Translations under genes and position numbers: made by a program
Notes under the pieces: model-generated
What the model was told of the DNA's origin: nothing
The model's database searches: none
Seen by the model: only the letters and a program-made list of their open reading frames with translations
From: Clarireedia homoeocarpa
Taxonomy: Eukaryota; Ascomycota; Leotiomycetes; Helotiales; Rutstroemiaceae
Direction of reading: 5' to 3'
Assembly (NCBI GenBank): GCA_001465935.1
Contig: LNKV01000048.1
Span: forward strand, 62,001 to 126,000
Length of the DNA: 64,000 nucleotides
Part shown: positions 43,617-55,364 of the stretch, in pieces
Layout: each line of letters opens with the position of its first letter
Position numbering within the stretch: the first letter of the stretch is position 1

Positions 43617-44028
43617 CTTTTTCAGATATTTCAGAGGTGATTAAAATGCGGTTTGATAATTAGTTAATCAGTTCGATTTAAAGGCGATAATGACTGGTTT
43701 ATATAGACCAGTACTTCTGTATTGTTCCCTGTACAATCACCTGAACAAGCTCATGTATGGCTGGTGGGAGATATGTGGAAATCTCTGAACAGAGAGCAAA
43801 TGGATGATGTATATACATGTCTTTAGTATTTTGAGTGTGTGTAGGTCACAGTAGGTGTCAGGAGGAACAGAAGAGTTGTTCCGTGGAACGAATTTCTCTA
43901 TCTATACAACTTCATACTATTCGGCATAGACATGACCGGCTAGCCACGGGCATACAGAAGTAGTAGATAGGGCAGAACAACAAGTTTTCATTGTTCCGAG
44001 TTGAATATGATCTAAATATGGCGACCAG
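43617..44028. other. Intergenic, no gene supported
   Basis: About 410 bp between two same-strand genes; presumably 3' end and promoter. Confidence 0.5.
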
Positions 44029-45781
44029 TCAACGCCATTGCTTACAGATCTTCGCCAGCGGCTCAACTACATTTCCACAAATAGCCTCCCAGAGCTTCAT
44101 ACTCTCCCAATCAGTCAATCTAAAATCACCCTCTACGTTAGGTTGAATACAATTCGAAACCGCCCTAGCATATAATTCTAATGGTTCATTATTCACATCA
44201 TCGCGCCACTCTACCGCTAGCGCCAAACGCTCATAATACCCCGTTGGAGCCTTGTCCAGTCCGAATCGCAATTCGAGAGTGGTTTCATGCCATATCTCAA
44301 GAAGTAGGATCCCAAGTTCGAGAAGCGCTTTCTTGGGCTCGATTTGGGTCGTGAGACAGGCTGAAGCGGGGGCGGTGGCGTCGAATGTGAGGGAAATGAA
44401 GGGGCCGTGGAGCTCGACCGGGTGGTAGGGTGTGTTTTTGATAGGGTTTTGATTTTTGATGAGGAAGTTTACCATGTCTTTCGACCATGGAACTTTTAAC
44501 CAGTGGGTTTGCGATAATTGAAGGAGATTGGAAGAGAGAGCAAGTGCGGTGAACATTCGTAGTTTAAGTGGTATGGTTGGTACTTTTCGGGGTGACTTTG
44601 TGGATTGGAGAAAAAGTCTCTCCAGTGATGCGGTATCGGGTTGTCTGTGTACGATCCATATGCTGTTTTCAGCTGGTGTCATTCCCACCTGATGATTTTC
44701 CGTCAGAACAAGTGCAATTGGATTCTGGTCGTGTTTCGTGGTCTGAATTATATTGCAGATATCACTAACAGTAGTGACGACAGGTTTCTGATTAGGAGAT
44801 GCTTGAGTCGCTACCGATTTACCCTTTGATGTTGAAGTTACAGAGTTATTTCCAAGGCGTGTGGGGTATTGCACTCGAATAGCTGTTTCATTCCACAAGA
44901 TCTGGTCCTGGGTGAACTCTGCAGCAAGAATAATCTTGAATGACAATCTAGGCGTGAAGGCTACTTGAGAGTTAGGCCCTAGGATATCTGCAGTAGCATC
45001 AACTCGATCTTCCAACAATAGCTTCGCCTCGTGCTTTCTATGGCAGTCTGATTTCCAAGCTCCACTGAGAGCAATTTGGAGGTCAATTGCTAGTGACCGA
45101 ACCTGCCGGAAGGCCTTCGCGATCCGGATAGCGTTTCCAGAAGGGTCATTCTGAAAATTGCGGCGATTTGTTAAGATCGTTTGCGTGAGAGTGTTAAGGC
45201 TGCTAGTTGTCTGGGAGAGTTCTTGAACGAATGCCATAAGTTTCTTGCTATCAAACATCAGCTTTACTCGTGGAAGCAGATCTAGTTGTTTGGAAGTTCG
45301 CTGATTTGCCTCAATAATCTGAAGAAGGTCATTTGTGGGACTCTAACGGGAGGTGTCAGCAAACAATACCACTATATTCGACCTTGATACTGACATTAAT
45401 AGCGGGCACGAGACCAGAAATGCTCCCAGCAATCTTCTCAATAATCTCCTTGATTTCAGATAATGCTCCGTTTAGAACTCTCGTATTTGCTGAACCTAAG
45501 TACCCCGTGACGGTTTTCTGCGTTTGCAGATCATTGAAGTAGTCAAGTGGATTGTCAAACAAATCCGGAATATCTCTGCAGCCACTTTCAATGATCACAG
45601 ATTTCAATGTCTCTTCCAACATCTGCTTCTGTAAGAGAAGTGCATGAGCCAGCTTATCAACGTATTTCCGCTCCCGGAAGAATAATTTCACCATCCCAAG
45701 GCTGTCTCTGTAGCACCCAACGGCTTGGAAGAGAATAGGTAATGCCCCGAGAACAAGACCTGCGACCTCAATTCCGGACAT
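44029..45781 (-). CDS. DUF7580-like fungal protein with HeLo/SesA-style N-terminus
   Basis: Exons 45383-45781 and 44029-45342 on the minus strand; the intron is only 40 bp (GTCGAA..GTTAG, branch-like GCTGAC) and the join gives 570 residues in frame. The N-terminus MSGIEVAGLVLGALPILFQA with a following amphipathic helical bundle is typical of fungal proteins of the DUF7580 group and recalls the helical N-terminal domains (HeLo/SesA style) tied to incompatibility proteins. The C-terminal half has LALSSNLLQLSQTHWLKVPW, FISLTFDA and LLELGILLLEIWHETTLELR, as in the kinase-like C-terminal region of that family, without catalytic residues that I can identify. The role is unknown. Confidence 0.75.
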
Positions 45782-46274
45782 AGTTAAGGGTTTCTAGGAG
45801 AGAGGCTAGTTTTTATGAGATATGCTAGCTGAAGATATCAGGTTCGAGATCCGTACGAGGAGATTGTATCCAAGGCTCGTTGCTCACTGCAGACCCTCAA
45901 CCTCGAGATCATATGTTCTCATCAACTTGTTTTTCGCCAAGGAGATAAAAACTGTAGAACCGGAAAAGATCTCTATTTCTCAGAAGTAAAAAGTAAGTAC
46001 TGTAGTACTGTGGTGCGTAGCGTCACTGTAAAAAATGGGATGTTGAGTTTGTCCAAGAAGTAATGCGGGGTCTCTACTCGGCCTGTATACCCTGTAGAGA
46101 AATCCTGCTTATTCTGCTGCAGTCTTCGGATAGCCAACCAAAGAAGAGGATTTGATAAACCCCGCATTCTTATGCTTCATGTAATCGCAAACAAATGTCA
46201 AAGAGTCTCTTCACCTCATTGAAGTCATATCAACCTTTCACGAGCTCCTCCTCAAATATGCTACAAGACAAGCT
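45782..46274. promoter_or_regulatory. Divergent region, DUF7580-like gene / C2H2 gene
   Basis: About 490 bp between divergently transcribed genes. No specific site recognised. Confidence 0.4.
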
Positions 46275-48449
46275 ATGGAGTCCATACTAACAGAAAACTC
46301 GTCTCTAACCGAAGTTGGATCGCAAACGACTGAGCTTCTGAATAAGCTTAGAAGGATCAATCTACCTTATGATGAAAAAGCTGATTGGATAAGAGCTCTC
46401 TTCTCAGCCCAGGCTGATCGTTTCGAATTGTGGGCTGTGAATGTCGGTTTATTTGATGATGGTCACCAATCCCTAGATCATCGCTTGGAAGATTCAGAGA
46501 GCCTTAAAGGCACGCTACATAAGTTCATAACCGATCTCAGCAGAGCTATAACTGAAGGTAGGCTCCTTCATTTTTCGTTTCCTGGGCACCGATAACACAA
46601 TTACAGCACTCGAGTACTACCAAGAAGATGAACCAACGACCATTCAAGAGAGCTACAGCACCACGCAGAGTGCTGCTGACGAATTCCAAATGTCGTGCTT
46701 TGACGGTGACCAAGATAGCAATGTGGATTCGGATCTTGATCTACTTCTAGATAGTATCAAAGAACCGATAGATTGTCTTTACAAACTCTCGCCGAAAATC
46801 CGCAACTCATCGAGGTTTGGCCTAGCGAAAGCGCAAACGTATCAGCAAATTGATGAAACCACTAGTGTCGATCTGTTTAGTACATTTGAGTGTTATGACT
46901 ATGATTATATTAGCTCGCTTGTCCTGCAGTATCACGAAGATATTTACTATAAACTTACTACCCCTGACACAAAGCTCATGATTCCACCAGGCGAGGTGGG
47001 ATATAAGGCTGGCACTATCAATCAAGGAGACTTCGTTGCTCTCTTAATTTCTAGGTACCCCCTTAGCTTGCCGGAGAACATCAAGAACTACCTACGACGC
47101 TTTTCAAAGGCAAATACTCAACGTCGACGACAGTTTGCATATTGGAGGGATCATCAACCCGATCTTTCCCAGTATACTTCAGCATTCGGAAAAGTTCTTG
47201 ACATTTCAGAAGTTGCTATGCAGGATACCTCCCACTTGGAACCGCATACTGAAACAGTATCTCTGTCTGGAAAATCGGCTGCGAAGAATCGGTCAAACAT
47301 TCATTCTGTTCATGCCAATATGATGGAACATCTGGTCACGGCTGAACATCGTTTCTATTCATCAAAAAAATGGAATTTAGACGCATATATGGTTAGGTTT
47401 CCTGACCCACCTCGACCAGAATCAACGGAGGGTTTCTACCAATGTCCATTATGCTTTAAGTATTATCCAGTAGATGTTTTAAAACGAGATTCATGGAGGT
47501 AGGTGAACTCAAGAGGCTTGCTGAGCAGATGAAAATTAACAACCTCAGAGCGCATTTTATCCACGATATGCGTCCGTATATCTGCACCTACGAGGACTGT
47601 AATAGCCCGGAAGAACTCTATGCTACCCGTGAAGATTGGATAACCCATGAAAACTCCGTTCACAGAAAGCTGTGGCGCTGTTCTGAACATCCAGGCCAGA
47701 CATATCATGAGTTGGAAAGATACCGTATACACTTGGATCTCAAACACTCGGATCTCACTAGTGAAGCAGCATTGAAAGCCATGATAGCATCTAGTGAGTC
47801 GACTTTGACGCTCACGGATCGATGCTGTCCATTCTGTTCCCGGGAGCCTGAGACAATGACAGAGATGCATGATCACCTCGCGTTGCATTTAGAACGAATA
47901 GCCTTATTCTCTTTGCCACGGTCGCTGTACATGTTTAGTGATATTGAGGAATTTGACTCTATAGAGGCCAATCAAGATACTATAGAGTTCAAATATGATC
48001 TTGCAGAGGTTGATTTTACCTTTAATGTGGATGAAGAGACTCGTGAGAAGCAGGAGAAGGATATCAGTACTACTGGAATTGGCAAATTGAGCACGTCTGG
48101 TGAAGAAGCTGCAGATGAGCCAATACGATTATCTAGCAGAGAGGAGTTGACTGTTGCAAACTTGGCGAAGATGACGACTTCACTAGACGATACGGTCGAA
48201 GATCACTACAGAGCTAGAAAATTGGTTGCACGAGTTACAGAGAAGAGTGAAGAGAAGGGTAAGCGTCAGATAGAATCAAGTACATCAGTGGAGAAAGCAG
48301 GGTCCTCTTGGATGTCCTCTTGGATAGCTAAACACAGTGAGCAACCAGCCCTACGAGATAATCGGGAGCTTGAGCTTGATAACGAAACTCAAATACCAGG
48401 CTCCTTAACTGTCTCTAGCAAGAGCAGTTACGGAAGAGGCTCAACCTAG
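46275..48449 (+). CDS. Fungal C2H2-type zinc-finger protein
   Basis: Three exons: 46275-46557, 46607-47498 and 47549-48449; the introns are 49 and 50 bp and all joins are in frame, 691 residues. The N-terminal half is helical and acidic. Cys/His fingers cluster around residues 380-510: YQCPLCFKYYPVDVLKRDSW with a His after the exon join, YICTYEDCNSPEELYATRED then WITHENSVH, WRCSEHPGQTYHELERYRIH, and RCCPFCSREPETMTEMHDHL then ALHLE. This order of fingers, ending in LALHLERIALFSLPR, is characteristic of a fungal protein group often found near NLR genes. The C-terminus is charged and disordered. Nucleic-acid or protein binding is inferred. Confidence 0.82.
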
Positions 48450-49779
48450 AGTTCCATCAAAGATTCGAAGCAGGAACTCAGGCACCTCGAAAGCTACAAG
48501 GAAGACTCGGATACCTCAAATAATGGCTAGAATGGCTTAATAGTGGTAGCGGAAATCAAAAGAAATGGCATTCATTCATGTCATCAATAGCCATAATTAT
48601 TCATCTGATCTCATTCTTCTCCTGGTCATCCGATGAAGTCGGAAAACACTCATACATCTGCTATATCTAAGCTGTGAAACTACACACACTTCAAATCATA
48701 TCGTTAACCTACCGTCCGTCAAGCAACCTCGACTGCCCTAAGCAAGATAACGTGAAGTATGTGACCCGGCCGTCAGGATTCCCTTCACATTTCGCAATCT
48801 ATCCACCGGGTCAGCGCTGCAGCATAGAACGTCGATGTAGATGTAATGGTCATGGAGAAGGTTGGAACGTAGGATTTTAAAGCCCTCTTCCCACAGCCAT
48901 ATAATAGAAGTATATCAAGGGGAAGCTTTCAATTGCAGAGGACTAACCATGGACTCGCACAATTTATTTACTGTCACAAATCAGTAGAATGCAACGGATC
49001 TACATGAATGGGGTTCCCAAACCCATGAAGCGCAAGAGCAAACTCACAGTACCTTTCTTAGATATCATCCCCCCTCAAGCAGGTAAGTATCTACTCGAAG
49101 GTTAGTTGTTGCATTAGTTCCTTCTAGAAGTATTTCATGAAAGAAAAGTGCAAAAGTCAACTAATTAAAAGTGCACTTTCTAATTTCAATATTTGAACAA
49201 GAATAATGTCATTTTTCTTTATGTATATACAATATATTGTTTCACGACTGTGACTTATTTGACTTCACCATTAAAAATATATCAAAGCATGTCGGTTCAG
49301 TATTTTCACTGGACTACAGGAAAGACATTACGGGATAATGAACTACAGAAGGGGGACTACAGGACATAGGATACTCGCTGTAGCATAGCAATTAGTACAG
49401 GAGAGAAAGGCTATATAGTCCAACTCTCCCTTCCACTTAGTTTAAAGAATTCGAACCGATTCAACTGCATTTACTTAGACCCCATTGTGACTAAGTATAG
49501 TGCCATGAGTCGGTTTCACCCACAGCTGTACTAAGCCAACCGACAAAGCACAATTCAGAACAATTCCTAAACATGCAAAACAGACAATGTCTACACTCCT
49601 AGAGGTGGAATATTTATGTAGAACAATGCGCCAGACAATCCCTGGTGTGGATTGAACAACCAACTCTGGATGAATACTTGTACAGTCAACTTTTAAGATT
49701 AAAATACAATATCAGAATCATCAAGACTCTTTTACTCTCTTACTCTCTCTATTTGAAAAACGTAAGAAACATATACGCA
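48450..49779. other. Intergenic, no gene supported
   Basis: About 1.3 kb, AT-rich around 49100-49290. A GGTTCGAATT B-box-like string (minus strand, near 49450) was examined and no tRNA fold was found. Confidence 0.5.
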
Positions 49780-51177
49780 ATGTCTTACAACCTCCGTAGT
49801 AGTACTAACTCCATGCGCAGAGAGCGAGCATCGCAAGAACAGGTGTATATTGAGGATGTTCCTGTTCCCCCAGCTGTGCATTATGGCAACGGGAAAGGGA
49901 AGAATATCGCAGAGGTAGATGATGAGGACGAAGTTTTCTCCGAATCCGACTCCGACACGGCCATGGACATCGACAATGTCGAAAACTACGCCTATGCAAC
50001 GAATCCCACTGGACCTCAGCAGTTGCAATCATCAGCCTATCTGCGGAGCATCCAGCACCTAAAACAAGGCTTCTATCTCGAAGAAGACCAGGTCATCTGG
50101 GAGTTCGGTCTAATCAACGACCATACCTTCGACGAAAACGCCCAGCGCGCCGAATTTGAATGGGATGCGTGCGTGCCGGTTGTAGCTGACACGCGAAGAA
50201 ACAAGAACGCTCAGATTAATCAGCCTGCTGCCGATATAAAGCGCCGTGGAAAGACTCTTCGACGGCGCTATCTGAAGCTATGTGAGTTGGAAGCAGCTGG
50301 TGAGCTGGTTCTCAACTCAGACGGCCTTTTGATCAATTTTCGAGAGGGTTTTAAAAGGGGCCATGGACGTGTGAACGAGAACATGTTTAGACACTTTCTT
50401 ACTTGTGCCGAGAGCGAGACGTGGGAACTGCTCAGACTCGATAACATCGAATTGGTCGCGCCCGAGCTACTGTACCACGGATACAGCCTTGGTATTAATT
50501 GGGAGGCAGTGGCCGCGAAGTACTTCCCTGGCCGCAGCTCAAGGTTTCTTATGCAGCACGCTTCAGCTATAAGTGAGAACAGAAAAGGGGAGCGAGAGGT
50601 CAGTGCAGTACCAATAGAACGATTCAGTGGCCGTCCTGGTGGCGCCTGGACGCCAGAGGAGGAGATTCTGCTCATCACTAGGTACTTAGAGATTAAGGGC
50701 CGCAGCCGCAAAAATAAATTCTGGGAGGAGATTGCAAAGCATACATTGTTTCAAGCCCACAACCGTTCGAGAGCCGCAATCCAACATCATTTCAGCAAAT
50801 CCGTTGGGCATATGACTAATGACCAACGACTAGAAAAACTAGAGGAGCTGCACGAAAATGTCAGTGAACGCGAATTCAACGAGACTTTGCAAGCAGCGTT
50901 TGAGTTCGTGACTGAGCGAAATACGATGGCGGCCACGGGTACTCGGCAAGTAATGCCCCAGGTCAATTCGGGAGCACCATTACTATCAGCCCACGTACCA
51001 TCAGCGCGTGCCAGTACATCATCAGGACCAGGCTTTGCACCTCAACCTCAGCTTCAATTTGTACCGTCGTCAGCTCTTGCACCAAGACCTCAACCTGTAC
51101 CATCCTCCCACGTACAATCAACTCGTACTCCACCAGTTTCTGCTGGTGGGTATGCAATCTGGCAACTCCTCAATTGA
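49780..51177 (+). CDS. SANT/Myb-like domain protein A
   Basis: Single exon, 465 residues from ATG at 49780 (start MSYNLRSSTNSMRRERASQE). An acidic stretch lies at 46-66. A conserved block at ~100-190 (EEDQVIWEFGL .. NSDGLLINFREG) is shared with the gene at 55734. A Myb/SANT-like domain lies at ~288-342, GGAWTPEEEILLITRYLEIK, then KFWEEIAKH and RSRAAIQHHF. A second helical block at ~225-262 (INWEAVAAKYFPGRSSRFLM) looks like another degenerate SANT unit. The tail is Pro/Ser/Gln-rich. Likely a nuclear DNA-binding protein of a fungal lineage-specific family; there is no known target. Confidence 0.75.
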   Translation: MSYNLRSSTNSMRRERASQEQVYIEDVPVPPAVHYGNGKGKNIAEVDDEDEVFSESDSDTAMDIDNVENYAYATNPTGPQQLQSSAYLRSIQHLKQGFYLEEDQVIWEFGLINDHTFDENAQRAEFEWDACVPVVADTRRNKNAQINQPAADIKRRGKTLRRRYLKLCELEAAGELVLNSDGLLINFREGFKRGHGRVNENMFRHFLTCAESETWELLRLDNIELVAPELLYHGYSLGINWEAVAAKYFPGRSSRFLMQHASAISENRKGEREVSAVPIERFSGRPGGAWTPEEEILLITRYLEIKGRSRKNKFWEEIAKHTLFQAHNRSRAAIQHHFSKSVGHMTNDQRLEKLEELHENVSEREFNETLQAAFEFVTERNTMAATGTRQVMPQVNSGAPLLSAHVPSARASTSSGPGFAPQPQLQFVPSSALAPRPQPVPSSHVQSTRTPPVSAGGYAIWQLLN

Positions 51178-51848
51178 AAAGCCATGTCTAAGTGATTTGG
51201 GGGGTAGGGGGGGAAGGTTGTTTAATGCCCAATTCTGCTCCAGTGCGCTAACTTATCTCTAGTGTCGTGTCATATGATAATCACGTGTCTCATAAGGATT
51301 TCATATCATCATTTTAATGCACTGAAAATAAAACAGCAGAAAAAAAAAATCATAACTCAATAGTTTCATTTTTATCACAAAAGTATCCTATCCCATGCTA
51401 TCATATCCTGGCTTGTGCTCTCTAGCTATTCATTCCTTCCTAATTCCACCGTTGTTCCCTACTGCCATTTTGCAAAACCGTACTACCCTTGCCCCCAAAC
51501 ACCGAGAAGAATATGCATTATTTTATGCTGTAACCATAGTCGTCCATAAGCCAACCTATCCGTATAAACCCATTTGATACATAAAATATGTTTGCTGTAT
51601 AGTAAAGTGTCGTTTACCACTTTCTGATATGTTGTTGAAGAGCACCATTGAAGAGGGCTACATCTTGCTTCCTATCTATCTATGCTATGAAGATGTTCGC
51701 TGTTTTAAAAATTTGCGATATAATCGATGTTGGGATCCGTCCGTCCATGCGAAGTACAGTTTGAGATATATCCATGCGTCGATGGAATGCATTTCTTCAG
51801 ATCGCCCGATACCCTTCGTATAGTATCGTCCCAAGGCAGTGGATTGTA
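51178..51848. other. Intergenic between convergent genes
   Basis: About 670 bp of AT-rich sequence with A and T runs near 51341-51375. No gene seen. Confidence 0.5.
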
Positions 51849-53642
51849 TCAGAACGAAATTCGCTGACTTGATCTTCTGGAAAATTTCTCCCTTCCTGTC
51901 GATTTCCCTATTCGACCATTTGCTATCCCCACCGAGGATTTCCTCCGCTTTTTGATATTGAGCTCACTGAATCCTGGCTTCTCTTCTCCGCCTCCACTCC
52001 CGCCTCCACCCACACTCACCCCCTTCCGCCTGATAACCAACTCCCTCAACTCGTCCTTCCTGAACTTTTTCCTCTTCTCCATCAAAGCCTGAACAATCCA
52101 TCGATTATTCCCATTCCTTCCCACCGCCTCATGCAAGGCCGTCTTCTCCTCCTTATTAACCATTTCAAAGACCTCCTGTCCCACCTTCTCCAGTACTTTT
52201 TCCACAACTCTCGTATCCCCAAACCTCGCCGCATAATGCAAGATCGTATCACCTTTGTGTGTTTGGATTGTATAGTCCGTCATTTTAGATACTAGGTAGT
52301 TGATGGTACGCAATTGATCTGTAGCTTTTGCTGTTGTGAACTTGCGGATTGCGACATGAAGTGGCGTTTCGCCGGTGGATTTTTGCTGGAGATGGATATC
52401 AGCGCCACATCTTACAATTCCGCTAACTAAAACGGAGTCCTTGTCGTGCTCTAGAAGGTGGTGAAGCGTGGGTAAATCCAGTTTGATATGTCCGGCCATG
52501 TGGAGGTCGGTGATTGCCAGAAGATCTGTGGCATAGGAGTTTTCGAGATGTTCCCAGAAGGCTTCTTGTAATTTTTTACAAGATGTCGTTGGGTCGGGGG
52601 AATGGAGAAGAAGAGGCTGAAGGAGAGCGTGGCCGCGCAACGCAAGAGCGAGATCTAGTGGGCTTTTGTCTTCGCTGTCGAGAATTTCGAGATTGGCGCC
52701 GGATTTAATTAGGATTTCAGCTAGATGCCAGCGAAATCCGTGAATGGCTTCATGGAGCGGTGTCCTGTGAGAGTTGTTAAGGAGGGAGTAGTACTCTGGC
52801 CGAGATTTCATCTGCTCAATCAGGTATTCGCCGAGATCTTCATCACCAAATCGGGCTACCACATGAAGTAGTGTGTTATTGTCTAGTTCACATATCTGAA
52901 AGACATCTACTCCACAGCTCAAGAAATGTTTTACTGTTTCTAGAGCTTGACGCTCCATTCTTGCTGCGAGGAAGAGTGGTGGAATTCCCCAACGGTCCCG
53001 GTTTTCGTTCACATCCCCGCCCAACGCTTTTACGGCATCAAAAATCATGATAGCCGTTTCTGACTTACTCTTCTCTAAAGCGTGAACTAAGACCGTCTGA
53101 CCAAGTTCATTAGCTGCCATGACGTCTGCACCTGCATCTATCAATATCTTTACTGATCCGACTTTTCCTTTGGCAGCCGCAGCATGGAGAACGGTGTTCC
53201 CGGCCCAATCACGTGAATTGATATCTAGACCCTTCTCCAAAAACATATTCAGCAACTTCAAATGGCCAGTCGCAGCGAGAAGATGTAACCAAGTAGCGCC
53301 ATTTCTTTCCCTGCCTCCGAATCGTGTTTTGCTCCATTCCAAGGTTCGATTGGCAAAATATCGCATCACATACTCGGATTCCCATCTGTGCGCACATGCC
53401 CATAGCCGCCGTTGGGATACATAGCTCCGACCTCTACTATATACCCAGATGGATCGAGCTCGTGGTTCGGGTTCCTGATCGACGGGTGGCCGGAAATGTC
53501 TCCGGAAAGCCTTGTGATAGAGAAGCGGTGTTAAAACCGAGGCGTGGCGTTTGGAGGTCTGGATAAGGCGATTGAGTGGTTCTCGTTTTAGAAAATCTCC
53601 AATACAGAGGAGGATTTCTGGAGGAAGCTGATTGAAGTCCAT
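51849..53642 (-). CDS. F-box and ankyrin-repeat protein
   Basis: Single exon, 597 residues, ATG at 53642. The N-terminal F-box is NQLPPEILLCIGDFLKREPL then NRLIQTSKRHASVLTPLLYH. Ankyrin repeats run from about residue 118 to 500: NGATWLHLLAATGHLKLLNM, GNTVLHAAAAKGKVGSVKIL, IPPLFLAARMERQALETVKH, NNTLLHVVARFGDEDLGEYL, RTPLHEAIHGFRWHLAEILI, ETPLHVAIRKF and GDTILHYAARFGDTRVVEKV. Basic Ser/Gly-rich tail. F-box proteins are SCF ubiquitin-ligase adaptors, so a substrate receptor is possible; in fungi this combination is common and mostly uncharacterised. The ankyrin units are diverse, unlike the near-identical ones in the NLR at 11280. Confidence 0.85.
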   Translation of the reverse strand: MDFNQLPPEILLCIGDFLKREPLNRLIQTSKRHASVLTPLLYHKAFRRHFRPPVDQEPEPRARSIWVYSRGRSYVSQRRLWACAHRWESEYVMRYFANRTLEWSKTRFGGRERNGATWLHLLAATGHLKLLNMFLEKGLDINSRDWAGNTVLHAAAAKGKVGSVKILIDAGADVMAANELGQTVLVHALEKSKSETAIMIFDAVKALGGDVNENRDRWGIPPLFLAARMERQALETVKHFLSCGVDVFQICELDNNTLLHVVARFGDEDLGEYLIEQMKSRPEYYSLLNNSHRTPLHEAIHGFRWHLAEILIKSGANLEILDSEDKSPLDLALALRGHALLQPLLLHSPDPTTSCKKLQEAFWEHLENSYATDLLAITDLHMAGHIKLDLPTLHHLLEHDKDSVLVSGIVRCGADIHLQQKSTGETPLHVAIRKFTTAKATDQLRTINYLVSKMTDYTIQTHKGDTILHYAARFGDTRVVEKVLEKVGQEVFEMVNKEEKTALHEAVGRNGNNRWIVQALMEKRKKFRKDELRELVIRRKGVSVGGGGSGGGEEKPGFSELNIKKRRKSSVGIANGRIGKSTGREKFSRRSSQRISF

Positions 53643-55364
53643 CAGGGAAGGGGGGGTACAGATAAGGAGTCCGGTAATCGAAAGACGTTGATGGAGAGAC
53701 GGGGCGTTTGATGATTCTTGATCTTAACATAAAAGCCGCCTTCGGTCAGATGTATTGAATGGTGGAGGAACAATGGTATGATGTATCCGATGTACGAAAT
53801 AACGCTGCTTGTAACGGGTCGTGGATGAGGCGAAAGTGGTGGAGAGCAGGATGGGAGGTTGAGGCTCGACGTTTGATAGATGTCGGGGATTACAAGGCAA
53901 CCAAACCAAGAGCGATGAAGATGACGTGATTAGCATGGAATTACTCGTTTTCACGCGGCCAAGACGCTGTCTAAGTATTGCATGCGAGAGGATTCTATCA
54001 CCAACTGAAGCATCCACGACACTTGCTTTGGACCATAGTGAAGCAGTGGATGGCGGTCTATGGTGGGATGGGACAGTGGCGACGTGAAGTGTAGATATAT
54101 GATCGTGACAACAGAGCAGCGATGGAGCATGCAGGGTGTTGTTTGAGTCACACACGATAGTTATGTAGGTTGGTCTGTAATTTGTCAAGCGTGCGTGGGG
54201 TGCATAAAAGGCGACGAATGTGGTGTGCTCATCTCTGCCATACAACATGCAATGCGTGGACGATGTGGTAAGGTGGTAAGGATGAGTCGTGGGACGTTGG
54301 GACTCGGTGGCACAGGAAATGGATAAGGATGGAAACGATAGTCCACGATAGTCGTGTGGATGGATGAATGGAGGAGGATGGAGGATCTTCTTCCTAGTCA
54401 GGGTCGAGGAAGAAGGAGCCGCAATTCGCAATTCGCACTTCGCAATTCAATCGTCTGGAAGACCCTTGACCCTTACGGAAACCCGGAAATCCTCTAGTCC
54501 TCTCTAGTGCGCGACCTAAATAAATGTGTGCCGAAATCGAAACCAACGAAAAAGATTAGGCGAGCAGCGAGCCAACCCGCCAACGTCAGTCAACCCTCAT
54601 ATAAGAAAATCTTTTCCCTCGCCGTCGCATACGCACGAATATCATTCATTCACCACCCATGGAAGGGTTTCAAGTGCGATGATCCATGGCATTTGTATGG
54701 CTGTCTGGCTGTCTGGCTGTCAATTCGCCATCGAGCTGAAGATGTATTCGGTTCTCCAGCGATACATGTAGGTGGCAGCCCAGAGGTGCTTTACTGATTT
54801 CTTCAGGTGCGGGTTGAGTCTCCGAGATTCCATCTCGACTGGCCGCGACAACTACAGATACGAAGAAGTATATGCCTAGTCTGGCTACCTACTCTGCCTC
54901 CCCCGCTTCCCTGCCTCCCCTACCTACCTTGCCACGATGTCAACGGACGTATAATAGAAGCTCCCATCATGAGGGCAGGCAGACCATTCTACCGCCTGCT
55001 TCACTGTTACCTACTCTGGCAGCCTCCTCCTTACCTTGAGCTATCTCCAAAACAATCACAATTGCCAATACCCTTCAATAAACAAGTCAAGAAACCGTCG
55101 GAGACTCTTATGGTCGGATGCAACTCGTACTGAGTTGTAGGGATATAATGCCACCGGTCAATTTGTTACTCGGGCGGAGATACCATGCCTAGTTATATCG
55201 CGACCTCATCTTCGATCACATAATACTTGCAAATGTTGGAGCTATTCTCAAGGAGGGAGGGTCCTGGACGCGATTTCTGCAAAGAATCCTCTGTGGGAAG
55301 ATGCTTCTGTTGCTGTTCTGCTAATCAACAGCATGGCGGCCCGCAGTCATGAATACGAAACTTA
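53643..55364. other. Intergenic, no gene supported
   Basis: About 1.7 kb upstream of the F-box gene. One 235-codon minus-strand frame (53724-54431) has no domain and an odd His/Ser/Thr/Pro composition, so I do not call it. A CTGGCTGT triplicate lies at about 54700-54720. Confidence 0.5.

Noticed and set aside
49440..49460. tRNA B-box-like GGTTCGAATT on the minus strand
   Set aside because: The box lacks its closing CC and I could not fold acceptor or anticodon arms around it.
53724..54431. 235-codon ORF upstream of the F-box gene
   Set aside because: His/Ser/Thr/Pro composition, no domain, no splice partner, and it lies in the likely promoter.
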